Shown here: positions 46,078 through 54,516 of the stretch, piece by piece
How positions within the stretch are numbered: the stretch's first letter is position 1
Layout of the letters: the number at the start of each line of letters is the position of its first letter
Source of the DNA: Virgibacillus proomii
GTDB taxonomy: Bacteria > Bacillota > Bacilli > Bacillales > Amphibacillaceae
Direction: 5' to 3'
DNA: 64,000 nt
Assembly: GCF_900162615.1 (NCBI RefSeq)
Contig: NZ_FUFN01000010.1
Span: forward strand, 378,149-442,148
Program-made: the position numbers and the translations under genes
The notes under the pieces: model-generated
Databases searched by the model: none
Told to the model about the DNA's origin: nothing
The model's input: only the letters and a program-made list of their open reading frames with translations

Positions 46078-46812
46078 ATGGTTTCTTATGAACAAACGGT
46101 ACAACGAGAACTTACTTGTTGGAGAAAGAAAATGTATCAAAAACCTAACTTATTTAACCAAGTCTCTAAAAAAGCACAATCGAAAATAAATAGTTGGATC
46201 CCTGCAAAAGCACAACGCTTTATTACTGAAAGTATAAAAAACATGGTGAGAGCCATTTTGACAGGGTCACAGATGATGACAAAAAAGCCACTTATTCAAG
46301 AGAAGAATTTATATAAGCAAGATGAACTGGTGAAAGGAAAATTAGTAACCTATCGGAAAACAGCCACGATTGAAGGAGCAGGTACAGGTGCAGGAGGAAT
46401 ATTTCTTAGTTTAGCTGATTTTCCGTTACTATTATCAATTAAGGTGAAATTTTTATTCGAAGCCGCTTCTATTTACGGTTTTAATACAAAAGAGTACGAA
46501 GAGCGCTTATTTATTTTGCACGTCTTTCAGCTTGCTTTTTCAAATGATAAGACGCGAAAGCAAACCATGTACACCATTGAAAATTGGGAACAGGAAAAGC
46601 ATAAGCTGGTAGAAATGGATTGGCAAGTTTTTCAACAAGAATACCGTGATTATATAGACTTGGTTAAATTGTTGCAAATGGTTCCTGGATTTGGTGCGGT
46701 GGTTGGAGCATATGCAAACTATAATTTACTGGGTCAGTTAGGAGAGACGGCAATGAATGCGTACAGGTTGAGGCTGTTGACGATACCGGGCGATGAATCT
46801 AGTTTTATGTAA
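46078..46812 (+). CDS. EcsC-family protein
   Basis: 244 residues with an EcsC domain: TIEGAGTGAGGIFLSLADFPLLLSIKVKFLFEAASIYGF is the glycine-rich amphipathic core, and LLQMVPGFGAVVGAYANYNLLGQLGETAMNAYRLR closes the domain. In B. subtilis EcsC is encoded with the EcsAB transporter, but here the gene stands alone. A strong ribosome site (AAGGAGGTG) precedes it. The biochemical function of EcsC proteins is not established; the hydrophobic segments suggest membrane association. Confidence 0.85.
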   Translation: MVSYEQTVQRELTCWRKKMYQKPNLFNQVSKKAQSKINSWIPAKAQRFITESIKNMVRAILTGSQMMTKKPLIQEKNLYKQDELVKGKLVTYRKTATIEGAGTGAGGIFLSLADFPLLLSIKVKFLFEAASIYGFNTKEYEERLFILHVFQLAFSNDKTRKQTMYTIENWEQEKHKLVEMDWQVFQQEYRDYIDLVKLLQMVPGFGAVVGAYANYNLLGQLGETAMNAYRLRLLTIPGDESSFM

Positions 46813-46879
46813 ACATTAACCTCTAGCAAACGCAAAAAAGAATTTGGCAATATTCCAACTTCTTCTATTGCACCTTAGG

Positions 46880-47160
46880 GAGCTTATTTAGATGTGGAAC
46901 AGCATGGAAGGATGAAACTATCGAACATTGAAATTACGACAACAACGCTTTGTAATACGTGCTGTGCTCACTGTGGTTACTGGAGAAAAGACTTGATGAA
47001 ATTCCTCATTTGCGCACGTTAAGTATAACAGGGAGGCTCATGATGCAGAAAAAATCAGTCCGTTATATGGTCATACCGCTGTTTTAATATAGCACATCGT
47101 CGTGGTGTTTAACCGTAAATCAATGCAAATTTGATATTATTGTATAGAAGATATAACCAA
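46880..47160 (+). pseudogene. yfkAB: Decayed second copy of the yfkAB radical-SAM gene
   Basis: Reads AYLDVEQHGRMKLSNIEITTTTLC and the cluster motif CNTCCAHC, closely parallel to the intact gene at 48780. It then loses about 80 bases, resumes at DEIPHLRTLSIT, and is broken by frameshifts and stops up to about 47160, where RGV..INANL still matches RGIKTQINSNL. No start or ribosome site remains. It arose by duplication of a neighbouring gene, or by transfer, and then decayed. Confidence 0.85.
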
Positions 47161-47285
47161 TATTATAAATCGGCTTGAGAGAGGAAAAATAAACATAATA
47201 AAGAAATACTCTTTAAACTAGCTAAAAGTTTGACAGCAGATATAGTAAAAGGAGCTGGGAAAAAAGCAAATACTAAATAGCAAAA

Positions 47286-47320
47286 ACCGAACAATTCACT
47301 TATAATTGTTCGGTTTGTTT
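47286..47320 (+). terminator. Hairpin terminator
   Basis: ACCGAACAATT (47286-47296) pairs perfectly with AATTGTTCGGT (47304-47314), then TTGTTTG. It follows a short frame ending KGAGKKANTK that may be a gene relic. Confidence 0.75.
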
Positions 47321-47329
47321 GTGTTAAAA

Positions 47330-47475
47330 AATCCTATCCTCGCTACGTCAACATATTTCGCTTTCCGCGGGCCCGGCCTCAGCTTCCTCGGAAAGCAAAA
47401 ATCGCTTTCCTGCGGGATCTTCAGCTCGAGCTATTCCCGAGAGGAGTATACATATGTTGACTACGCTAAAAACTT
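47330..47475. repeat. Widespread Bacillaceae GC-rich repeat
   Basis: Contains CGCTTTCCGCGGGC, GCCTCAGCTTCCTCG, CTTTCCTGCGGGATCTTCAG, TATTCCCG and GGAGTATACATATGTTGAC. I recognise this as the intergenic repeat scattered through many Bacillaceae genomes. It is clearly more GC-rich than its surroundings. A 60-codon frame across it is discounted. Confidence 0.7.
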
Positions 47476-47849
47476 ACGTATACATTAGAAAATCTTGGCT
47501 TATCGCCAATTCCTTAGCGAAAGCCGTAGTTTTTCTTATACTATAAACCATAAAATTTTATACTTTCCTATAGTACAAGGACGATTTATGGTTCGTTTTT
47601 TAATCAACTGTTTTAGTTATGTGCCAGCCTCTTTCCTGTTTCACTGTTATAGTTAGCCATCATCAAGCAGTAATACAACTTTCCCAGAGTACTTATAGTG
47701 ACAGTATTTACCACCATACTGCAATATTGAATTTATATTATACAGTATTTTAGCGCACTTTCTACATCAATACTGTTAGCATCAGTCTTCTTCCAATTTT
47801 TTCGTTACCTATTTTTCTAATTGTCTTAGACTCTCCATTAACCAGGTCA

Positions 47850-48341
47850 TTAAATATAGCCGCCTTTATATTGAATCTGTGGCATTTTCAAAAAGTTATA
47901 TTCAGCAACATAATCAGTGCCAGTCAGGTAAGCATGACAGCTCTCTGACAGCATTAGATTGACAATGCCTCCTTTTTCATGGACTAAGATCACTGGCTTT
48001 CCGGTAGCTACAGCATAACCAATCTCCATAGCTGTTCCTGAGTCAACATGTCCATGCCTTTCACCATGTAAGAAAGTTTCTCCATCATAATCAATTACAG
48101 CAACAACATGAGTAGCCCAATCAATATTTTTGATGTCATTTTGATAAACTGCATTAGCCCACTGAGGAGAGCCAAAAGGAAGAAAGTCAAGTTGCTCCTT
48201 TCTAGGAGAGAAATAAGCTTCAACAAAAGGATTCGTCTCTAATGCCTGCTCGACTCTTTTTACTCTCTCAACCTGCTCATCATTGAAAAATGGAGAGGCT
48301 AGGTATACCCTTGCTTTTGTAATCTCCGTCTTTGAATTCAT
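47850..48341 (-). CDS. Nucleoside 2-deoxyribosyltransferase
   Basis: A 163-residue enzyme that moves 2-deoxyribose between bases for nucleoside salvage. It has the N-terminal KARVYLASPFFNDEQ substrate loop, the FSPRKE segment, NDIKNIDWATHVVAVID, and the catalytic glutamate in DSGTAMEIGYAVATGKPVI. The length matches the lactobacillus enzymes. Ribosome site TAGGAGGT, 9 bases before ATG. Monocistronic on the minus strand; no phage genes are nearby. Confidence 0.9.
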   Translation of the reverse strand: MNSKTEITKARVYLASPFFNDEQVERVKRVEQALETNPFVEAYFSPRKEQLDFLPFGSPQWANAVYQNDIKNIDWATHVVAVIDYDGETFLHGERHGHVDSGTAMEIGYAVATGKPVILVHEKGGIVNLMLSESCHAYLTGTDYVAEYNFLKMPQIQYKGGYI

Positions 48342-48716
48342 CTATAATCAACCTCCTATGTTAATCTAAAAAGAAAGGAGAGTTTTTCATGTGAAAAAGT
48401 CCTCACTTATAATCTTTTTCAGTATTGCTTAATAGAAAGCTTAAGCACAATAATTAATTTAGCGCATCTTAAGTATACTGTAAAGCATTAATTAAAATTA
48501 TTTTGGAACTATCCAATTTAGTAAAATTCCTCATGTGGTACAGATACGCCCAATTTCAGTTTCAATCCAATAGGAAATAGTCTTTTTAATTTGATCTGTC
48601 TCAATCAATGATCTTTCCAGTCTGTCCAATAAAGCCATAATCTTCAGATGGTTAACAACTTCAATAGAGGGGTTCTCTGTTGTATGTTATTAATTAAAGT
48701 TACATAGCATTTTGCG

Positions 48717-48746
48717 TTGACATAAGCCCTAACCTTTATTCATACT
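48717..48746 (+). promoter_or_regulatory. Promoter of yfkAB
   Basis: A perfect TTGACA (48717-48722), 18 bases, then CATACT (48741-48746). The start codon is at 48780. The sequence from 48342 to 48716 shows nothing else recognisable. Confidence 0.55.
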
Positions 48747-48779
48747 TATGATGGGAGTTATAAGATAGGAGTAGTTAAA

Positions 48780-49913
48780 ATGAGTAAACAGTATAAAGTC
48801 ATTACCAAAAGCAAGCCTACACCTCAAAATGATCCATGGGAAGCATATTTGGATGTTGAACAATATGGAAAAATGACATTATCAAACATTGAATTTACAA
48901 CAACAACACTTTGTAACATGCGCTGTGCTCATTGTGCGGTTGGCTATACGCTGCAAGGAAAAGATCCTGACGCATTACCATTGGAATTATTAGAGCAACG
49001 GTTAGATGAAATAGCGCATCTTCGCACGTTAAGTATTACAGGAGGAGAACCGATGATGTCGAAAAAGTCGGTTCGCAATTATGTTGTACCATTATTAAAA
49101 TATGCACATGAACGAGGCATAAAAACGCAGATTAATTCTAATTTAACTTTGCCATATAGCCGTTTTGAGGAAATACTTCCTTATTTAGATGTGCTGCATA
49201 TTTCACACAATTGGGGAACAGCAGAAGAATTCGCTGAAACAGGATTTGCTAGGATGGAAAGAAAGCCATCGTTGGAAAATCGAAAGAAATATTTTGAGCG
49301 TATGGTTGAAAATGCACAAAAAATTTCTCAAGCAGGTATTATGGTATCTGCAGAAACGATGCTTAATCGGCGTACATACCCATATTTGGAAAAAATTCAT
49401 GACCATGTGCTAGAAATGGGATGCTCGCGTCATGAGATCCATCCGATGTACCCTGTTGACTTTGCAAGTAATTTAGAGACATTATCCTTAGAAGAAATGA
49501 GAACAGGTATCGAGCGATTATTAGATCATCGGAATACAAGTGTATGGATGTTGTTTGGTACGTTGCCTTTTTATCCATGCAGTTCTTCACAATCTGATCT
49601 AAACTTATTAAAGCGTCTATTTAACGAAAAAAATGTGTCGGTAAGAAATGACCCGGATGGCCGTTCCCGTTTAAATGTAAATATATTTTCAGGTGACATT
49701 ATTGTTACTGACTTTGGAGATGAACCGAAACTAGGGAACATTCAGACTATGTCGCTTCCTGAGGCATATGACCGCTGGATGCAGACGAAAACAGCAAAAT
49801 CATTAAATTGTCACTGCCCGGCTGTAAAATGCCTTGGTCCTAATATTCTTGTTAAAAATACATATTACCAGGATGTAGATTTTCAACAACGAAAAGCGGT
49901 TATTGAACTGTAA
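48780..49913 (+). CDS. yfkAB: Radical SAM protein YfkAB
   Basis: A 377-residue radical SAM enzyme. The iron-sulphur cluster motif is CNMRCAHC (CxxxCxxC) at residues about 46-53, with SITGGEPMMS as the SAM-binding GGE motif. A C-terminal CHCPAVKC (CxCxxxxC) motif defines the YfkAB group and probably binds another cluster. It is followed by an MscS-type channel gene, as in the B. subtilis yfkAB-yfkC neighbourhood. Its substrate is unknown. The ribosome site is GGAG. A decayed copy lies 1.7 kb upstream. Confidence 0.9.
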   Translation: MSKQYKVITKSKPTPQNDPWEAYLDVEQYGKMTLSNIEFTTTTLCNMRCAHCAVGYTLQGKDPDALPLELLEQRLDEIAHLRTLSITGGEPMMSKKSVRNYVVPLLKYAHERGIKTQINSNLTLPYSRFEEILPYLDVLHISHNWGTAEEFAETGFARMERKPSLENRKKYFERMVENAQKISQAGIMVSAETMLNRRTYPYLEKIHDHVLEMGCSRHEIHPMYPVDFASNLETLSLEEMRTGIERLLDHRNTSVWMLFGTLPFYPCSSSQSDLNLLKRLFNEKNVSVRNDPDGRSRLNVNIFSGDIIVTDFGDEPKLGNIQTMSLPEAYDRWMQTKTAKSLNCHCPAVKCLGPNILVKNTYYQDVDFQQRKAVIEL

Positions 49914-49954
49914 ATACTATGAAAGTATGAAATAATTATTATTGATTCACCAAT

Positions 49955-49988
49955 AAAACGCCACTAGCTAGTTATAGTGGCGTTTTTG
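49955..49988 (+). terminator. Terminator of yfkAB
   Basis: AAAACGCCACTA (49955-49966) pairs with TAGTGGCGTTTT (49975-49986). Confidence 0.88.
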
Positions 49989-49999
49989 CATGTTAAAAA

Positions 50000-50273
50000 G
50001 CACGGCATATGATTTCTAGAGTAAGAGTATAATAACGTAATCAGTTGTGCCAGAGGTTTAGAGCCCAGTTTGCTGGGAGATAAAGGGAATAGAAAAGAGA
50101 AAATCATTTTCACTTTATATAAGTATAAAAGATTAAATCTCTTTTAAAAACGCGCAGCAGCTGTTGATCTCTATCCTCACCCAATAAGTGAAAGTACTAC
50201 TTACAACTTCTATTCTCTAGAAATACTTATATACATATAGTAGCAAACAATTCGTTGGGGGTTGTGCACGATT
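50000..50273. other. Intergenic region with nested inverted repeats
   Basis: Several complementary words occur (AAAAGAGA near 50093 with TCTCTTTT near 50137; GGAATAGAA with TTCTATTCTC), suggesting a folded leader before the MscS-like gene. No known riboswitch was recognised. Confidence 0.3.
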
Positions 50274-51368
50274 ATGTCAATCGAGTTTCTTCAATTTCTA
50301 CAAGCCTATAAAAACCTAATATATACCGGTTTATCTATCGTTATTTTACTATTAATTTTCTTCTTTAGAAAAGGTATTACACGTTATTTTTTTACCTTAT
50401 TGTTAAAAGTGAGCAAGCATTGGTTAAATGGTTTGTTTGTGCAGCTTAAGTCAGCATTTGAACGACCTGTAGAAGGATTTTTGGTAATATTTGGTATCTA
50501 CATATTTTTAAGGTTGTTTCCCTATGTAGATCATACAAATGGTTTTTTTGTTCATTTAGAAAGATCTTCTGTAATTTTCATGGTTGGTTGGGGGCTATTT
50601 AATTTATCTTCTTCTTCATCGCTGTTATTTGCAAAAATGAACGATAAATTTGATTTGAAGATCGATTCGATCCTTATTCCGTTTTTTTCCAAGGCAATCC
50701 GATTTATTGTAGTGGCTATAAGTTTTAGTATTATTGCACAAGAATTTGGCTATGATGTCAATGGGTTTGTAGCAGGATTAGGGATAGGAGGACTTGCTTT
50801 TGCTTTAGCTGCAAAGGATGCATTAGCCAATTTCTTTGGTGGGATTATTATTATTACGGAAAAGCCATTTACCATTGGTGATTGGGTATGGACACCGAGT
50901 GTAGAAGGGACAATTGAAGATATTTCCTTTCGCAGTACCAAAATAAGAACCTTTGCTCAAGCGCTTGTTACTGTGCCAAATGCGACACTGGCTAAAGAAG
51001 CAATTACAAATTGGAGTAAAATGGGAAAGCGACAGATTTCATTCAACTTACGATTAACCTATGAAACATCTCGTGAGAAAATAAAGAGTGTTATCTCCCA
51101 AATAGAACTTGAACTACGTAATAATAATGAAATACATCAGGATACAATTTTTGTTAATTTTGATCAATACAAAGAAAATGGGTTCGAATTATTTTTATAT
51201 TTTTTTACAAATACAACAGATTGGTGAGAATATTTAAACGTAAAAGAAGCAGTGAACCTAGCTATTCTCGACATCTTAGATAGGGAAGGGGTAGCAATTG
51301 CTTTACCGACACAAAAGCTGCTTGTAGACACTAACGATAGTGAAATATTATTGCGGGAAAAAATGTAA
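50274..51368 (+). pseudogene. yfkC: MscS-type channel gene with in-frame TGA
   Basis: A small-conductance mechanosensitive channel. Membrane helices precede the pore region VNGFVAGLGIGGLAFALAAKDALANFFGG, then the beta domain KPFTIGDWVW, GTIEDISFRSTKIRTF and VPNATLAKEAITNWSKM. Reading stops at TGA (51225-51227) after TNTTDW, but the same frame continues with EYLNVKEAVNLAILDILDRE and GVAIALPTQKLLV to TAA at 51366-51368. The family normally has Gly at the TGA position, so a GGA to TGA change is the simplest cause. The product is 317 residues if truncated, missing the last 46. ATG 50274 is preferred over a TTG at 50262. Confidence 0.8.
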
Positions 51369-51644
51369 TTATATAAAAAGGAGAAGCTTATCTAGAGTCA
51401 TGCGAGCGCTATTCCTACGCTTCTTAATAGAACTGCATGATAGAAGCAAAATTGAATTGTTTATTACGTGTTGTAAAAAAAGATAGTTAATGGATGATAC
51501 TGCAACTTCAGCGGCTTTATTTTCCAACATGATTTACCCCCTGTATTTGATAAAATAAGTATATCAAATTGTTATTATCTAATCAAGAACTCATGTTCTA
51601 TATTGGTATGTCATAAACGACAGTGTAAGCCGATGGTTTACTTT

Positions 51645-51788
51645 GCTGCTGAATCTCGTATCCGTGACGTAGATATGGCTAAAGAAATGATGGCATTCAC
51701 AAAGAACAACATTCTTACTCAAGCAACTCAATCTATGCTTGCGCAAGCTAATCAAACGCCACAAGGTGTACTTCAATTACTTCGTTAA
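51645..51788 (+). pseudogene. hag: Flagellin C-terminal relic
   Basis: AAESRIRDVDMAKEMMAFTK, then NNILTQATQSMLAQANQTPQ and GVLQLLR with a stop codon: the D0 C-terminal helix of bacterial flagellin. Everything before the Ala-Ala-Glu is unrelated and there is no ribosome site, so only 47 codons of the gene survive. A hairpin follows at 51813. Confidence 0.85.
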
Positions 51789-51812
51789 TTGAAACTATAA
51801 TAGTAGAAATAG

Positions 51813-51848
51813 AAATCCCACGGAGCAAATTTCTGTGGGATGTTCTTA
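51813..51848 (+). terminator. Terminator after the flagellin relic
   Basis: ATCCCACGGA (51814-51823) pairs with TCTGTGGGAT (51832-51841), followed by a short T-rich tail; probably the original flagellin gene terminator. Confidence 0.55.
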
Positions 51849-51967
51849 TTGATGACAAATTTCATCAACTTTTTAAAAGTGACTGTCTAAAAATTTATTA
51901 TTTTACGAAAAGCAAAAGAAGGAAGGCTTCAAGAGTCTATACCTAAAGCAAAGATGTTTAATATGTG

Positions 51968-52002
51968 TAAAAAAAAGAAGGGTTAACTCTCCTTCTTTTT
52001 TT
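51968..52002. terminator. Terminator-like hairpin
   Basis: An A6GAAGG run (51971-51981) pairs with CCTTCTTTTT (51991-52000) and is followed by TT. It lies upstream of the LXG toxin promoter and would insulate it. Confidence 0.6.
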
Positions 52003-52023
52003 ATATGCTTTATAAATAAACAA

Positions 52024-52052
52024 TTTAATATATTCCGTACTTTTAGTATAAT
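52024..52052 (+). promoter_or_regulatory. Candidate LXG toxin promoter
   Basis: A perfect -10 TATAAT at 52047-52052 with a weak -35 (TTTAAT, 52024-52029) at 17-base spacing. The weak -35 could mean an activator is needed. Confidence 0.45.
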
Positions 52053-52100
52053 GCAACTAAAGGGGGAATTGAGTTTCATCTGTGATGGGAGGAGATGTAA

Positions 52101-53711
52101 ATTAAAGCGCTTTATGTAGGGGAATGTCATAGCCTTCTCGACCAAACATTAGCGCAACTAGAACAGATACATACACAAATCAAAAACATTCAGAAAAGTA
52201 TAGAAGGCATTATCGCCTTAGAAGAATCTTTTAAAGGGAAGACAGCTAATTCTATTCGAACCTTTTACAAAGAGGTACACCAGCCGTTTCTGTTGTTTCT
52301 AGAGGGGTTCATTGACAATTATTCGAATACATTACGGGAAATAAAACAATCAATTAATGAACTGGAACCAGACAGGAATGGAGTTATTCGAGAGGATTTT
52401 CTTGCGGGTGGTGTTCAACGAGGACTTAAACGGGCAGAACATGTTGCAATGATGCTAACCGATGAGGCAAATGCTGTCCTCCGATCGGTCAGAGATATTA
52501 TTGATGTTAGGGATTTAGATGATGGGGAGTTCTTGGATAAAGTACAACATGCAAAGAAAATGACGTACAAGACCATTGAAAAGCTGTATCTATTTGATCG
52601 ACATAATACAGCTAAGCTAGAGCCTGTGGAGCAAGATCTCCATACCATGAAAAACTATGTAAGTCGAATTAGAGAACTAGGAAACAGCGGTCAAATAAAT
52701 ATTGCAACGTACCAAGCAAGAAAAATAGCTGACCAAAAGATTCATCAGCAGCTGATGCAAGGTCTCATGAAAAAGGCTGGAAAAAATGCCATAGACTTAG
52801 AAGTCATCATGGGGGAACTTGGCAAACGTCTATTTTCGAAGTTTATCCCACTAGCAGCGATTCCGATTAACTATTTGCAGAAACATTTTGGACTGAAAAC
52901 AATAGATTACAGCTATCGGGCTATACATGCTACTTTAGCAGCAACGGGGGATAGTTTAACTGCAAGTGAGTTTTCAACCATCGAGCATCTTGTTATTTCA
53001 AAAGTAAAGGTTTCGGATTACAAGGGAGTAAGACAAGGAACTTATTATACCTTAGCTGATGGCAGGAAAGTGCGGAAGTTTGAATCGGAAACAGGTATTA
53101 ACTATGAATTGGTTCATACGATACCAGCTAGCCGACAAAAGCCAAAGGATCCAGAAAAAAGCTGGTTACAAAAAGCAGCAGATGGTACGAAAAATGCGTT
53201 TGTAAAAGCAAGAGAATTTAGTGCAGCAGCTGTAAAAGAAACAGCGGACTTTCTTATTTTAGATGACGTTAATACTATTTTGGATTCAGAAGCATCTAAA
53301 AAGGAAAGGATAATAGCAGGTGCTTCTATTATTCCCCATGGTAAAGTTCTAAAGTTGATTAAAGCTGGCGGAACAATTAAATTTGTGAATAAGGGTGGAA
53401 TAACTGCAAAGCGAAAACCCCTGCAAAGACATCACTATGCAACTAACAAGAGTAAAAAATACACTCCAAAAATTGAAAAGATCACTAAAAAATATGGTTT
53501 GGATTTAGATGGTGATTGGAATAAAGAGTTGCTTCCTCATCAAGGTAGACACCCAAACGCTTATCATGAATTTGTCTTACAAAGGATTATAGCGTTTGAC
53601 AAGGTTGCAAAAGGTGATAAAGAGAAATTTTTGAGACTATACGAGAGGTTAAAAGAAGAGGTTAGAAAAAATCCAGACATGCTGTACAAAGATTACTGGA
53701 GGTCAAAATGA
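52101..53711 (+). CDS. LXG polymorphic toxin with AHH-type nuclease tail
   Basis: 536 residues, probably exported by the type VII (ESX/Yuk) system to attack competing cells. An N-terminal LXG helical domain (KALYVGECHSLLDQTLAQLE, SFKGKTANSIRTFYKEVH) spans about residues 1-230. A pre-toxin linker follows (DDVNTILDSEASKKERIIAG), and the last 99 residues form an AHH/HNH-Endo VII-like nuclease: RHHYATNK, LDLDGDWNKELLPHQGRHPN and YHEFVLQ supply likely catalytic His and Asn. The codon at the proper start is ATT: TAA precedes it in frame and GGGAGGAG lies 6 bases upstream. The next conventional start (TTG 52293) would delete 64 residues of the LXG domain. It overlaps its immunity gene by ATGA. Confidence 0.85.
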   Translation: MKALYVGECHSLLDQTLAQLEQIHTQIKNIQKSIEGIIALEESFKGKTANSIRTFYKEVHQPFLLFLEGFIDNYSNTLREIKQSINELEPDRNGVIREDFLAGGVQRGLKRAEHVAMMLTDEANAVLRSVRDIIDVRDLDDGEFLDKVQHAKKMTYKTIEKLYLFDRHNTAKLEPVEQDLHTMKNYVSRIRELGNSGQINIATYQARKIADQKIHQQLMQGLMKKAGKNAIDLEVIMGELGKRLFSKFIPLAAIPINYLQKHFGLKTIDYSYRAIHATLAATGDSLTASEFSTIEHLVISKVKVSDYKGVRQGTYYTLADGRKVRKFESETGINYELVHTIPASRQKPKDPEKSWLQKAADGTKNAFVKAREFSAAAVKETADFLILDDVNTILDSEASKKERIIAGASIIPHGKVLKLIKAGGTIKFVNKGGITAKRKPLQRHHYATNKSKKYTPKIEKITKKYGLDLDGDWNKELLPHQGRHPNAYHEFVLQRIIAFDKVAKGDKEKFLRLYERLKEEVRKNPDMLYKDYWRSK

Positions 53712-54271
53712 GATATTTTAAATTACTAAAAGAGTACCATGATGATAGCGAAATATTTTGCTTTTGTGAAAATGATTGTGGTCGTGAGCAGTATGAACTA
53801 TTAGAAGGAAGGGTCATAAGCAACTGGAATGAGTCACCTGTATTTTATTATAACCCAAGTGAAGGTGACAATACGGTCGATTATGTACACAACGATTTAT
53901 CTTGGTTTATTATCTCCTCTAAGTTCAAATCAATACTAGAGAACATCGATAAAGGAAGTGTTCAATATCTATCAGTAGATATTAAAGACAATGAAAATAA
54001 CAATTTATTAAAAGGCTATACAGTAGCAAATATAATAAATGTTGTCGATGCCATTGACTATACTCATTCTATCTATAGTGTTTTCGAATTAGAGGATGAA
54101 AAGGTATATAATTTTACTAAATATGCCTTAAAAGAAAGTGAAATAAAGGGACATATATTCAAATTAAAAGGAGACGAAATTCCAATATTTGTATCAGAAA
54201 AAGTAAAGGAGCTAATTGAACAGCACAATATCACTGGTTGTGACTTTTTGGAAGTTAAAGTAGTGTCCTAG
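53708..54271 (+). CDS. Immunity protein, Imm11/DUF1629-like
   Basis: 187 residues, overlapping the toxin stop codon by 4 bases (ATGA), the usual toxin-immunity arrangement. The pattern FIISSKFKSILE, VQYLSVDIKD, LKGYTVANIINVVDAIDY and HIFKLKGDEIPIFVSEKVKELIE with GCDFLEV fits the Imm11/DUF1629 immunity family as I remember it. It is acidic and presumably cytosolic, neutralising the AHH nuclease by direct binding. It is followed by a very long hairpin terminator. The family call is moderately sure; the role follows mainly from position. Confidence 0.75.
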   Translation: MRYFKLLKEYHDDSEIFCFCENDCGREQYELLEGRVISNWNESPVFYYNPSEGDNTVDYVHNDLSWFIISSKFKSILENIDKGSVQYLSVDIKDNENNNLLKGYTVANIINVVDAIDYTHSIYSVFELEDEKVYNFTKYALKESEIKGHIFKLKGDEIPIFVSEKVKELIEQHNITGCDFLEVKVVS

Positions 54272-54291
54272 AGGAAAGGAAGCTAAACATA

Positions 54292-54354
54292 TTGTCAATT
54301 AAAAAACTATAAACCATGATGCTATTCGATGGTTTATAGTTTTTTAATTGACTT
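54292..54354. terminator. 23-bp perfect bidirectional terminator
   Basis: The arms 54294-54316 and 54330-54352 are exactly complementary (23 bp, containing TTAAAAAACTATAAACCA and its complement), with A- and T-runs allowing termination in both directions. It lies between the convergent immunity gene and pheromone gene, 6 bases from the latter's stop. Confidence 0.9.
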
Positions 54355-54357
54355 AGA

Positions 54358-54516
54358 TTAGAGAGCCGTTGGTTTAGGTTCATATGGTGTTGCTGTTGGT
54401 TTAGGTTCAAATGCTGTCGGTTTAGGTTCATGTAATGGTTTCTCAGCATCAGTTACAAACAATGAACCGCCCAAAAGTAACATACTACATGTCACTGATA
54501 CTACTAATTTTTTCAT
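54358..54516 (-). CDS. Secreted pheromone precursor with three EPKPTA repeats
   Basis: A 52-residue peptide not annotated by length-based gene finding. Its N-terminal signal sequence (MKKLVVSVTCSMLLLGGSLF) is followed by VTDAEKPL and three copies of EPKPTA at residues 30-35, 37-42 and 46-51, preceded by His, Phe and Tyr and ending in Leu. It starts inside the last 32 bases of the RNPP-type regulator gene, in another frame, with AGGAGGAGGG as ribosome site. Size, export signal, 3' overlap with an HTH-TPR regulator and repeats all match a Phr/NprX/PapR-type pheromone precursor. It would be secreted, cleaved, and re-imported by an oligopeptide permease. The mature form and its binding to the regulator are inferred. 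Confidence 0.8.
   Translation of the reverse strand: MKKLVVSVTCSMLLLGGSLFVTDAEKPLHEPKPTAFEPKPTATPYEPKPTAL

Noticed and set aside
47306..47488. 60-codon open frame with Phe/Ser/Tyr-rich product
   Set aside because: Spans a terminator and the GC-rich Bacillaceae repeat; no coding features.
51225..51227. Selenocysteine decoding of the TGA in the channel gene
   Set aside because: The family has Gly, not Cys, at this position and no selenocysteine insertion hairpin is apparent; a point mutation is simpler.
54255..54449. 64-codon minus-strand frame rich in Asn/Gln/Leu over the terminator
   Set aside because: It is an out-of-frame reading of the EPKPTA repeat DNA and the hairpin; the frame at 54358-54516 has the signal peptide and ribosome site.
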